Below are positions 25,420-33,116 of a stretch of 64,000 bases of DNA, piece by piece (the stretch's first letter is position 1; every line of letters begins with the position of its first letter). A program made the position numbers and the translations under genes. The stretch is from Brevundimonas sp. (lineage in GTDB: Bacteria; Pseudomonadota; Alphaproteobacteria; Caulobacterales; Caulobacteraceae), in NCBI RefSeq assembly GCF_003248455.1, contig NZ_QFNM01000002.1:60956-124955 (forward strand), read 5' to 3'. Under the pieces are notes generated by a model. The model made no database searches. It was not told the origin of the DNA and saw only the letters and a program-made list of their open reading frames with translations.

Positions 25420-26037
25420 ATGATCCTGTTCGCTTTCCTCGCGGCCGTGTCCCTGGCGTCCATGCCCCAGGCCGGGTTGCAGGTTCCCCTTCAGGCGGCC
25501 GGCCTGGACGCCACGCCCGAGACCTACCAGGCCCCCACGGTCCGTCCGTTCGAGCCGCCCTCCGACTTTGGTCGAGAGGCAGAGGCCGAGGGCGACGCCG
25601 GAGGCGACCGGCGCCGCGGCCCTCTGATCCGGCCAGTCGCCGTCGACGCCTATGTCGGCGATTATGAGGTCACGCCCAGCGACGGCGAGGCCGCCTACGA
25701 CCAGGGCGTGGCCCAGGCCGAGATCGACGCCGACCACCGCGCCGGACCGCTGGACGGTCGCTGGCGCGTTGCGGCGCCGGACGGCCGGCCGCTTCTCTCC
25801 CTGGCCCTGACAGACCGGGGCGAGGGGCGGCGCGTCGAGGGCGCCTGGCGCCGGCTGGACGAGCGGGCGGCCCCGGTCCCGGGCGGTCCCGCGGGTCCAG
25901 CCGCTGTCGTGGGCGCGACCACGGTCCTGCCCCTGGCGGGCGGCGAACTGCACCTTCGCGCGGCCGCTCAGGGCTGGAGCGGCGAGCTGGTCCAGAACGG
26001 CCGCGCCCGCCCGGTCGCGGTCTCGCGTCCCGGCTGA
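25420..26037 (+). CDS. Predicted periplasmic protein, function unknown
   Basis: From the ATG at 25420 the product has 205 residues with a signal peptide (MILFAFLAAVSLASMPQA). The rest is rich in Ala, Gly, Asp, Pro and Arg, with a central acidic stretch and a C-terminal half that alternates short strands (GRWRVAAPDGRPLLSLAL, GELHLRAAAQGWSGELVQNG), like a small beta domain. I recognise no family motif. It is divergent from the sdh genes and ends 53 bases before the pirin gene. Confidence 0.65.
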   Translation: MILFAFLAAVSLASMPQAGLQVPLQAAGLDATPETYQAPTVRPFEPPSDFGREAEAEGDAGGDRRRGPLIRPVAVDAYVGDYEVTPSDGEAAYDQGVAQAEIDADHRAGPLDGRWRVAAPDGRPLLSLALTDRGEGRRVEGAWRRLDERAAPVPGGPAGPAAVVGATTVLPLAGGELHLRAAAQGWSGELVQNGRARPVAVSRPG

Positions 26038-26076
26038 CTATGCGGCGGCCTGAACTGGTCAGCGCGTATCCGCCAC

Positions 26077-26084
26077 CCTATATG
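26077..26084 (+). promoter_or_regulatory. Predicted -10 element just before the pirin start
   Basis: CCTATATG contains the CTANAW core of the Caulobacter -10. It ends six bases before the ATG at 26091, and no SD is visible, so the pirin mRNA may be leaderless. A -35 is not obvious. Confidence 0.35.
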
Positions 26085-26090
26085 TGACGA

Positions 26091-26957
26091 ATGACCGAGA
26101 TCACGCCCCGTCCCGTCCTTCGTCTGCATCCCGCCCATCGCGACGACATCGGCGACCTGATCACGCGCCGACCCGTGCCGGGTCCCGGTCTGGACCAGAT
26201 CGATCCCTTCCTGTTCCTGAACCATCACGGGCCCCAGACCTATGCGCCGGGCAACGCCGGCCTGCCCTTCGGTCCCCATCCGCACCGGGGATTCGAGACC
26301 GTCACCTTCATCCTGGAGGGCGAACTTGCCCACAACGATTCCGGCGGCGGCGAGAGCGTCATCGAGGCGGGCGGCGTCCAGTGGATGACCGCCGGCTCGG
26401 GCCTGATCCACGCCGAACTATCGCCGGTCGATTTCAAGCGTGACGGCGGGCCGATCGAGATCCTGCAGCTGTGGGTCAATCTGCCGTCTCGGTTGAAGAT
26501 GACCCGGCCCAACTACATCGGCCTGCAGAAGGCCGACATCCCGACCTTCACCACCGCCGACGGCGTCACGGTGGAGCCGGTCTCCGGCGACTGGCTGGGG
26601 GTCAAGGCGCCGATCCAGTCCCTGATCGACGTCCATCTGGCCATCGTCCGCCTGCCCGCCGGCGCGACGTTCGAGACCCCTGTCGCCCCCGGCCGCAACG
26701 TCTTCCTGTATGTCGTCAAAGGCGAGATTGCGGTCGCCGGGAGCACCGTGCCGCAATGGAACCTCGCCGGCCTGTCCGACGGCGACGCGGTGCAGATCAC
26801 GGCGAGCACGGACGCCGTCGTCCTGCTCGGCCACGCCGAACCCATCGGCGAGCCGGTCTTCAGCCACGGTCCCTTCGTCATGAACACCCGCGACGAGATC
26901 ATCCAGGCGATCCAGGACTACCAATCCGGCAAGTTCGGCCCGCCGCCGAGGGTGTGA
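26091..26957 (+). CDS. Pirin-family protein (bicupin)
   Basis: The 288-residue protein has the pirin signature GPHPHRGFETVTFILEGE (about residues 62-79), with the metal-binding His residues, followed by SGLIHAELSP with a further His and Glu. Residues about 10-125 form the first cupin and about 170-280 the second (GRNVFLYVVKGEIAV). Pirins bind iron or other metals; some act as quercetin dioxygenases and others as redox sensors. Nothing nearby decides between these roles. Confidence 0.92.
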   Translation: MTEITPRPVLRLHPAHRDDIGDLITRRPVPGPGLDQIDPFLFLNHHGPQTYAPGNAGLPFGPHPHRGFETVTFILEGELAHNDSGGGESVIEAGGVQWMTAGSGLIHAELSPVDFKRDGGPIEILQLWVNLPSRLKMTRPNYIGLQKADIPTFTTADGVTVEPVSGDWLGVKAPIQSLIDVHLAIVRLPAGATFETPVAPGRNVFLYVVKGEIAVAGSTVPQWNLAGLSDGDAVQITASTDAVVLLGHAEPIGEPVFSHGPFVMNTRDEIIQAIQDYQSGKFGPPPRV

Positions 26958-26961
26958 AGTC

Positions 26962-27124
26962 ATCCTCCCCCGCCCAGCGGGGGAGGGGGACCGCGAAGCG
27001 GTGGAGGGGGCGACCGCATCGTCGATGTCGAATGTCTCTTTCCAGCATCGTGCGATTTTCGCCTCCTCCACCACGTTACGCGCGGTCCCCCTCCCCCTTT
27101 CCGCTGCGCTCCTTGGGGGAGGAT
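26962..27124. repeat. Intergenic inverted repeat, copy 1
   Basis: A 163-bp imperfect palindrome starts with ATCCTCCCC and ends with its complement GGGGGAGGAT. Each arm has its own small hairpin (CCCCCGCCCAGCGGGGG in the left arm), then GGGGGACCGCG, then GTGGAGG. About 35 unrelated bases form the middle. It lies between the pirin gene and alaS. Two more copies lie at 40915 and 56138. Confidence 0.85.
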
Positions 27125-27225
27125 CTTGTGGCGCCCAAACCCCCATCCCGCGCAGGTGATGCGCTCCCCGCCAAAACCCTATATGACGCCGTTCCTAGCG
27201 ACCGCCCCAGCCGAAGACACGCCGA

Positions 27226-29898
27226 ATGCCCAGCCTGAACGAGATCCGCGCCACCTACCTCGACTTCTTCGCGGCCGACGGTCACGAGAAGGTGCACTCG
27301 GCCCCGCTGGTGCCTCAGAACGATCCGTCCCTGCTGTTCGTCAACGCCGGCATGGTGCCGTTCAAGGACTATTTCACCGGCGCCGCCAAGCCGCCCTATC
27401 CGCGCGCCACCTCCTCGCAGAAATGCGTCCGCGCCGGGGGCAAGCACAACGACCTGGACAATGTCGGCTACACCGCCCGCCACCTGACCTTCTTCGAAAT
27501 GCTGGGGAACTTCTCCTTCGGCGACTATTTCAAGGAACACGCCATCGACCGGGCGTGGACGCTGGTCACGCGGGACTTCGGCCTAGACCCCAAACGCCTG
27601 CTCGTCACCGTCTATATCGATGACGACGAGGCCGCCGCCATCTGGAAGAAGGTCACGGGCTTTTCCGACGACAAGATCATCCGCATCGCCGGCGCCGACA
27701 ACTTCTGGGCCATGGGCGACAGCGGCCCCTGCGGCCCCTGCACCGAAATCTTCTGGGACCACGGGGACAAGATCCCCGGCGGCCCTCCCGGCAGCCCGGA
27801 CGAAGACGGCGACCGCTACGTGGAGATCTGGAACAACGTCTTCATGCAGTATGAGAAGGAGAACGATCAGATCGTTCGCAACCTTCCCAAGCCCAGCGTC
27901 GACACCGGCATGGGGCTGGAGCGGATGACTACCGTGCTTCAAGGCGTGCATTCGGTCTTCGAAACCGACCTGTTCAAGACCCTGATCGCGGCGTCCGAAG
28001 ACCTCACCTCGACCAAGTCGGACGGCGATCAGGCCGCCAGCCACCGGGTCATCGCCGACCACCTGCGGTCTTCGTCCTTCCTGATCGCCGACGGCGTGAC
28101 GCCCTCGAACGAGGGTCGGGGCTATGTGCTGCGGCGCATCATGCGCCGCGCCATGCGCCACGCTCACCTGTTGGGCGCTTCGGACCCCCTGATGCACCGT
28201 CTGGTCCCGACCCTGGTCGCCCAGATGGGCGACGCCTATCCGGAACTGGCCCGCGCCCAGCCCTTCATCGAGGACACGCTGAAGCAGGAAGAGATTCGCT
28301 TTCGCACCACGCTCGGCCGCGGCATGGCCCTGTTCGACACGGCGGTTCAGGGCTTCCGTCCTGGCGACATGCTGGACGGCCAGACGGCCTTCACCCTGTC
28401 CGACACCTACGGCTTCCCGCTGGACCTGACCCAGGACGAGGCGCGTCGTCGCGGCTTCTCGGTCAATGTCGACGGCTTCGAGGCCGCCATGGCGGAGCAG
28501 CGCCAGCGTTCGCGCGAGAACTGGAAGGGCTCGGGCCAGACCGCCAACGCCGGCGAATGGCTGGCCGTGCGCGACCGGATGGGACCGACCGTCTTCACCG
28601 GCTACGACGCGGTCGAGGGTTCGGGCGAGGTCCTGGCCATCATGAATGGCGGCGCGCCGGTCGAGGCGGCCGAGGCCGGCGACATCGTCGAGGTGCTGTT
28701 CGACACGACCCCTTTCTACGCCGAGAGCGGCGGCCAGACCGGCGACCAGGGAACCCTGGAATGGCCGGGCGGTGAAGCTGAGGTGCTGGACGTCAAGAAA
28801 CACGCCGGCGATTTGCATGTCCTGTCGGTCCAGATCACGGCCGGCAAGCTCGAGATCGGCGCCCGCGTCGCCCAGTTCGTCGACGCCGACAAGCGCGCTA
28901 CGACCCGCGCCAACCACTCGGCCGCCCACCTGCTGCACACGGCGCTGAAGAACGTCCTGGGCCCGCAGGTCGCCCAGAAGGGCCAACTGGTGGATTCCGA
29001 ACGGGCCCGCTTCGACTTTAGCCATTCGGCTCCCGTCACCGAGGACGAGCTGGCCGCCATCGAGGCCGAGGTCAACGCCGTGATCCGCCAGAACGTCCCG
29101 GCCGAGACCAAGCTGATGACCCCCGCCGACGCCATCGAGGCCGGCGCCATCGCCCTGTTCGGCGAGAAATACGGCGACGAGGTCCGCGTCCTGACGCTCG
29201 GCCGTTCGCTGGTCCCAGAAGCGGCTCTTGGCAACGCCCCCTATTCGGTCGAGCTGTGCGGCGGCACCCACGTCGCCCGCACCGGCGATATCGGCCTGTT
29301 CAAGGTGATCCAGGAAACCGGCGTCGCCGCCGGCGTCCGTCGCATCGAGGCTCTGACCGGCGAGGCCGCCCGCCTCTATCTGGAATCCCAGGCCAAGGTC
29401 GCCCGCAATCTGGCCCGCGACTTCAAGATCCAGCCGCTGGACGTGCCGGCCCGCGTCGAGGCTCTGCAAGGCTCGGTCAAGACGCTGGAGAAACAGGTCG
29501 CCGAGCTGAAGAAGCAGCTGGCGCTGGGCGGCGGCTCGGGCGCGTCTTCGGCGCCGGAAGAGATCAACGGCGTCAAGCTGATCGCCCGCGTTCTGGACGG
29601 GGTGGACGGCAAGGGTCTGCGCGGCGTCGCCGAGGACTTCAGAAAACAGGTCGGTTCGGGCGTCGTCGCCCTGATCGGCGTGACCGAGGGCAAGGCCGCC
29701 GTCACCGTCGCCGTCACCTCGGACCTGGCCGGCCAAGGCGAAGGCTGGGTCAACGCCGCCGACCTGGCCCGCGCCGCCGTCCTCGCCATGGGCGGCCAGG
29801 GCGCGGGCGGCAAGCCCGACTTCGCCCAGGGCGGCGCCCCGGACGGCTCCAAGGCCGAGGACGGTCTGGCCGCCGTACGAGCGGCTCTGAACGGCTGA
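27226..29898 (+). CDS. alaS: Alanyl-tRNA synthetase
   Basis: AlaRS charges tRNA-Ala and clears mischarged Ser and Gly. The 890-residue protein has the class II catalytic domain (LVNAGMVPFKDYF and RATSSQKCVRAGGKHNDLD, residues about 36-75). The tRNA-binding helical domain follows. The editing domain has NHSAAHLLHTAL near 562-573 and CGGTHVARTGD near 677-687, which form the zinc/editing site. The C-Ala domain is at the end. Length is normal. CCTATATGACG about 40 bases upstream (27178) is a possible -10. Confidence 0.98.
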   Translation: MPSLNEIRATYLDFFAADGHEKVHSAPLVPQNDPSLLFVNAGMVPFKDYFTGAAKPPYPRATSSQKCVRAGGKHNDLDNVGYTARHLTFFEMLGNFSFGDYFKEHAIDRAWTLVTRDFGLDPKRLLVTVYIDDDEAAAIWKKVTGFSDDKIIRIAGADNFWAMGDSGPCGPCTEIFWDHGDKIPGGPPGSPDEDGDRYVEIWNNVFMQYEKENDQIVRNLPKPSVDTGMGLERMTTVLQGVHSVFETDLFKTLIAASEDLTSTKSDGDQAASHRVIADHLRSSSFLIADGVTPSNEGRGYVLRRIMRRAMRHAHLLGASDPLMHRLVPTLVAQMGDAYPELARAQPFIEDTLKQEEIRFRTTLGRGMALFDTAVQGFRPGDMLDGQTAFTLSDTYGFPLDLTQDEARRRGFSVNVDGFEAAMAEQRQRSRENWKGSGQTANAGEWLAVRDRMGPTVFTGYDAVEGSGEVLAIMNGGAPVEAAEAGDIVEVLFDTTPFYAESGGQTGDQGTLEWPGGEAEVLDVKKHAGDLHVLSVQITAGKLEIGARVAQFVDADKRATTRANHSAAHLLHTALKNVLGPQVAQKGQLVDSERARFDFSHSAPVTEDELAAIEAEVNAVIRQNVPAETKLMTPADAIEAGAIALFGEKYGDEVRVLTLGRSLVPEAALGNAPYSVELCGGTHVARTGDIGLFKVIQETGVAAGVRRIEALTGEAARLYLESQAKVARNLARDFKIQPLDVPARVEALQGSVKTLEKQVAELKKQLALGGGSGASSAPEEINGVKLIARVLDGVDGKGLRGVAEDFRKQVGSGVVALIGVTEGKAAVTVAVTSDLAGQGEGWVNAADLARAAVLAMGGQGAGGKPDFAQGGAPDGSKAEDGLAAVRAALNG

Positions 29899-29950
29899 CA
29901 TGTCCGCCCTTTCTTCCAGGGAGAAGGGTCGGATGAGGGCCGGTAGGCAG

Positions 29951-29980
29951 GTCGGGTCGCGCGAGACGCACCCGACTTTT
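29951..29980 (+). terminator. Rho-independent terminator of alaS
   Basis: The stem GTCGGGT / ACCCGAC (29951-29957, 29970-29976) is extended by GCG/CGC across one bulged base, with loop CGAGA, and is followed by TTTTAG. It lies 53 bases after the alaS stop. A second hairpin (CGCACTG/CAGTGCG, 30011-30036) lacks a T tract. Confidence 0.65.
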
Positions 29981-30046
29981 AGTCGGTTCGAAATCGCGCT
30001 TCTTGCACATCGCACTGTTTTCGAAGTTGCAGTGCGGTTTCGCGGC

Positions 30047-30601
30047 TTACATCATCGGATCGGGCGTCAGGTCCACGCCGGCGAGTTTCCAGTTGAACGG
30101 TCCTCGACGTTCCAGGATTAGAACCAGTTCGTCATCGGGCTTGTCATCGCGCGTCACGGTCACGGCGAAGCGGTTCAGTCCGCGATAGGCCCAGGACTGG
30201 CGCACCTTGTCCTTGGGCGCCGCCGGGGTGTCGTCGGCGGGCACGGGGCGTTCGGGCTGCGGCGTCTCGCCCGAACGGACCAAGGCGGCGACGCCCTGGG
30301 GCGTGACGAAGTTGTCGACCGCGCCTTCGACCAGCGGCGGCGCCAGCAGCATCCCCAGCGCCGCCAGTCCCCGGTCGCCCTTGGCCCGATCACGGATTTC
30401 CAGCCCCGCCCGCGCGTTCAGCTCGCTCTTCAGGCTGGCGCGGAAGGCGGGAAAGTCCACCTGCCGCTCCAGCGCCGCCGCATCGCCGGCCCGCGCCGCC
30501 CGCACGATTGCCTGCGCCGTCAGGAAGGGCGAGACGAAGAGGGCGACCGCCAGACCCACGACGGCGGCGATCAGGGCGCCGGTGACGATCTTGCGGGTCA
30601 T
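30047..30601 (-). CDS. DUF2939-type membrane-anchored protein (paralogue A)
   Basis: The 184-residue protein has one N-terminal membrane segment (about 8-28), followed by AIVRAARAGDAAALERQVDFPAFRASL, the usual start of DUF2939 domains, where a short helix and the V/IDFxxxRxSL motif are conserved. It ends with ERRGPFNWKLAGVDL. The domain would sit in the periplasm. Its function is unknown. It lies 34 bases after a second copy of the same family and both end with the RRGPFxWKL motif. Confidence 0.72.
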   Translation of the reverse strand: MTRKIVTGALIAAVVGLAVALFVSPFLTAQAIVRAARAGDAAALERQVDFPAFRASLKSELNARAGLEIRDRAKGDRGLAALGMLLAPPLVEGAVDNFVTPQGVAALVRSGETPQPERPVPADDTPAAPKDKVRQSWAYRGLNRFAVTVTRDDKPDDELVLILERRGPFNWKLAGVDLTPDPMM

Positions 30602-30635
30602 GACCCCTCCTTCGCAAAACGGACGGCGCGGCGGC

Positions 30636-31208
30636 TCACGGACGAACCGCCGGCGCGGACGGCGACGTGTCCCCGGGCAGGCCGATATGGACCAGCTTCC
30701 ATTCGAACGGCCCTCGCCGTTCGAAGGTGAACAGGGTTCGCGACCCGCCCTGGTCGGCCACCGCCATCCGCACCCGGTTGACGCTCCAATAGGCCGGGCG
30801 CGGCCAGGGCTTGCGGGCTGCGGTTCCCGTCGTCGCCGCGGCCTGCGTCTGCTGGTTGGCGTATCGTCCCTCGCCCCGCAGCAGGGCCGACAGGGCCGCC
30901 GGCGTCAGGTAGGCGTTCACGTCGGGCTGCCGCTGCAACGGGTTCTGCTGGTCCAATTGGCGACGGAAGGCGCCGATGGGGTCTTCCAGGAAGGAGGGCG
31001 CTGGGGCCAGGGCCTCGGGCCGCCCGGCCAGTTGCGGCCTCAGCGACTGCCGCACGGCGCCGAAGTCGATCAGCCGAGAAAGCCCGGCGACATCGTTCGC
31101 CTCGGCCGCCGAACGGATGGCGAAAAACCCCACCGCCGGCGCGGCGAAGAAGGCCAGCACCGCCAAGGCGAGCGCCGCCAGCACCAGGTTTCCGAACAGC
31201 CGCTTCAC
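30636..31208 (-). CDS. DUF2939-type membrane-anchored protein (paralogue B)
   Basis: The 190-residue product begins at GTG 31208, chosen because GAAGGAG lies five bases before it; an ATG at 31235 is the alternative. It has one membrane segment (about 6-28), then AAEANDVAGLSRLIDFGAVRQSL, and ends with ERRGPFEWKLVHIGL, the same pattern as the following gene. The two are tandem paralogues, probably one transcript. A much longer frame runs upstream but overlaps icd and is not real. Function unknown. Confidence 0.7.
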   Translation of the reverse strand: MKRLFGNLVLAALALAVLAFFAAPAVGFFAIRSAAEANDVAGLSRLIDFGAVRQSLRPQLAGRPEALAPAPSFLEDPIGAFRRQLDQQNPLQRQPDVNAYLTPAALSALLRGEGRYANQQTQAAATTGTAARKPWPRPAYWSVNRVRMAVADQGGSRTLFTFERRGPFEWKLVHIGLPGDTSPSAPAVRP

Positions 31209-31260
31209 GAACGCTCCTTCATTATCGCCGATCATGCACGCCCCGGGCCTTCGCACAACG

Positions 31261-31290
31261 AAAAGCCCCGCCGGATCGCTCCGGCGGGGC
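31261..31290 (-). terminator. Rho-independent terminator of icd
   Basis: The 11-bp stem GCCCCGCCGGA / TCCGGCGGGGC with loop TCGC (31265-31290) is followed on the minus strand by TTTT (complement of 31261-31264). It lies 89 bases after the icd stop. Confidence 0.75.
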
Positions 31291-31304
31291 TCATTCTTGT
31301 TTAT

Positions 31305-31350
31305 CCTACCGCGCTTCGCGCTGCTTGAGGACGTTTGGGCGTCCTGCCGG
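31305..31350. repeat. Short hairpin repeat, copy A
   Basis: CCTACCGCGCTTCGCGCT, then GCTTGAGG, a hairpin (GGACG..CGTCC) and TGCCGG. A closely similar sequence lies at 39918-39967 with a different hairpin sequence. This copy lies between the icd stop and its terminator. Confidence 0.6.
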
Positions 31351-31378
31351 CAATGCTGTGCGGAGGGGCCTGCGCGCC

Positions 31379-32599
31379 TCAGCCAACGTCCGGCAGGGCG
31401 GACTTCAGGTTTTCGGCGACCTTGTCGAGGAAGCCCTCGGTGGTCAGCCAGCCCTGCTGGTCGCCGACCAGAAGGGCCAGGTCCTTGGTCATGAAGCCGG
31501 CCTCGACGGTGTCGACGACGACCTTCTCCAGGGTGTCGGCGAATTGGTCCAGGGCGGCGTTGCCGTCCAGCTTGGCGCGGTGCTTGAAACCGCGCGTCCA
31601 GGCGAAGATCGAGGCGATCGAGTTGGTCGAGGTGGCCTCGCCCTTCTGGTGCTGGCGATAGTGGCGGGTCACGGTGCCGTGGGCGGCTTCCGTCTCCAGC
31701 ACCTTGCCGTCCGGCGTCATCAGGACCGAGGTCATCAGGCCCAGCGAGCCGAAGCCTTGCGCCACCACGTCCGACTGCACGTCGCCGTCGTAGTTCTTGC
31801 ACGCCCAGACGAAGCCGCCCGACCACTTCATCGCGGCCGCGACCATGTCGTCGATCAGGCGGTGCTCATAGGTCAGGCCCCGCGCCTTGAACTCGGCGGC
31901 GTAGTGTTCGTCGAACACTTCCTGGAACAGGTCCTTGAAGCGGCCGTCATAGGCTTTCAGGATCGTGTTCTTGGTCGACAGATAGACCGGGTAGTTGCGC
32001 TGCAGGCCATAGGCGAAGCTGGCGTGGGCGAACTCGCGGATCGAGGCGTCCTGATTGTACATGGCCATGGCCACGCCGGCGCCGGGGGCCTTGTAGACCT
32101 CGTGCTCGATCACTTCGCCGTCCTCGCCGACGAACTTGATCGTCAGGGTGCCGGGGCCCGGCATCAGGAAGTCGGTGGCCTTGTACTGGTCGCCGAAGGC
32201 GTGACGACCGACGACGATCGGCTGGGTCCAGCCCGGAACCAGGCGCGGCACGTTCGAACAGATGATCGGCTCGCGGAAGACCACGCCGCCGAGGATGTTG
32301 CGGATGGTGCCGTTCGGCGACTTCCACATCTTCTTCAGGCCGAATTCCTTCACCCGCGCCTCGTCCGGGGTGATGGTGGCGCACTTCACGCCGACGCCGT
32401 GCTTCTGGATCGCGTGGGCGGCGTCGATCGTCACCTGGTCGTCGGTGGCGTCGCGGTGCTCCATGCCCAGGTCGTAATAGTCCAGCTCGAGATCCAGGAA
32501 CGGGAAGACCAGCTTGTCCTTGATCATCTGCCAGATGATGCGGGTCATTTCGTCGCCGTCGATGTCGACGATGGGGTTTTCGACCTTGATCTTGGCCAT
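31379..32599 (-). CDS. icd: NADP-dependent isocitrate dehydrogenase
   Basis: This TCA-cycle enzyme makes 2-oxoglutarate and NADPH from isocitrate. The 406-residue protein is the eukaryote-like (type II) form found in many alphaproteobacteria: it starts MAKIKVENPIVDIDGDEMTR, has KSPNGTIRNILGGVVFREPI for substrate binding, and EAAHGTVTRHYRQHQKGE near residue 310 for NADP. YDGDVQSDVVAQGFGSLGL holds the metal-binding Asp residues. The ATG at 32599 is the family start; the open frame continues upstream without meaning. Confidence 0.97.
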   Translation of the reverse strand: MAKIKVENPIVDIDGDEMTRIIWQMIKDKLVFPFLDLELDYYDLGMEHRDATDDQVTIDAAHAIQKHGVGVKCATITPDEARVKEFGLKKMWKSPNGTIRNILGGVVFREPIICSNVPRLVPGWTQPIVVGRHAFGDQYKATDFLMPGPGTLTIKFVGEDGEVIEHEVYKAPGAGVAMAMYNQDASIREFAHASFAYGLQRNYPVYLSTKNTILKAYDGRFKDLFQEVFDEHYAAEFKARGLTYEHRLIDDMVAAAMKWSGGFVWACKNYDGDVQSDVVAQGFGSLGLMTSVLMTPDGKVLETEAAHGTVTRHYRQHQKGEATSTNSIASIFAWTRGFKHRAKLDGNAALDQFADTLEKVVVDTVEAGFMTKDLALLVGDQQGWLTTEGFLDKVAENLKSALPDVG

Positions 32600-32642
32600 G
32601 CGTGCGGTCCGCCTGTGACTGAGGGAAGGAATATCGTGGCGG

Positions 32643-32670
32643 CGGTATAGCGGGGCGGCGCGCCGGCGCA
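32643..32670 (-). promoter_or_regulatory. Predicted promoter of icd
   Basis: On the minus strand TTGCGCC (32670-32664) is followed after 13 bases by GCTATACC (32650-32643), one mismatch from GCTANAWC. The start would lie near 32636, about 37 bases before the icd ATG. Confidence 0.45.
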
Positions 32671-32759
32671 AACCCCGGCCTCCGTTAACCCTGCCCGGAA
32701 AAGGCCTCGGGCCGGCGTCTGAACTGTTCCGGCCGCCAGGGTTTGTGTCGGTCCGATCA

Positions 32760-33116
32760 ATGGCGACGGACGACAGGATGACGGATGAGGAGCGGGCGCT
32801 GGTGGAGCGATGGATCCTGGCCTTCTGCGAGGCCCCGCCGGTGGTGGATGCGGAACTGATGCGGCGTCTGATCGCTGAACACGAAAGCTTGGAGGGGACC
32901 GAGATGGCGGAAAAGCGTTTCAAGGCGGGCGACCGCGTCGGATGGGACCACAGCCAGGGCGCGACGACCGGCCGGGTGATCAGGAAGGTCGTCTCCGAAA
33001 CCTGTATCGAGGGCCATAGGGTCGCCGCCTCCATCGACAATCCCGAATATGTCGTCGAGAGCGACAGGACCGGCGCCCGCGCCGCCCACAAGCCTTCGGC
33101 GCTGAGGAAAAGATGA
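32760..33116 (+). CDS. DUF2945 (HVA1/Tudor-like) protein with N-terminal extension
   Basis: The last 70 residues (from MAEKRFKAGDRVGWDH) match the small DUF2945 domain: KAGDRVGWDHSQGATTGRVI, NPEYVVESD and AAHKPSALRKR at the end. Stand-alone DUF2945 proteins have about this length, and a strong SD (GGAGGGG) lies before the internal ATG at 32904. The upstream 48 residues (MATDDRMTDEERALVERWI..) are in frame and look like a separate small helical protein. Either a fusion or two nested products could be made. A GTG at 32745 is a further start. The stop overlaps the next gene (ATGA). Confidence 0.65.
   Translation: MATDDRMTDEERALVERWILAFCEAPPVVDAELMRRLIAEHESLEGTEMAEKRFKAGDRVGWDHSQGATTGRVIRKVVSETCIEGHRVAASIDNPEYVVESDRTGARAAHKPSALRKR

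Noticed and set aside
26962..27124. Insertion sequence or MITE with target duplication
   Set aside because: No transposase frame is present, and no clear target duplication is seen at the ends of the three copies.
29985..29996. GGTTCGAAATC looks like a tRNA T loop
   Set aside because: The flanking bases do not form a T stem, and no acceptor, D or anticodon arm can be built around it.
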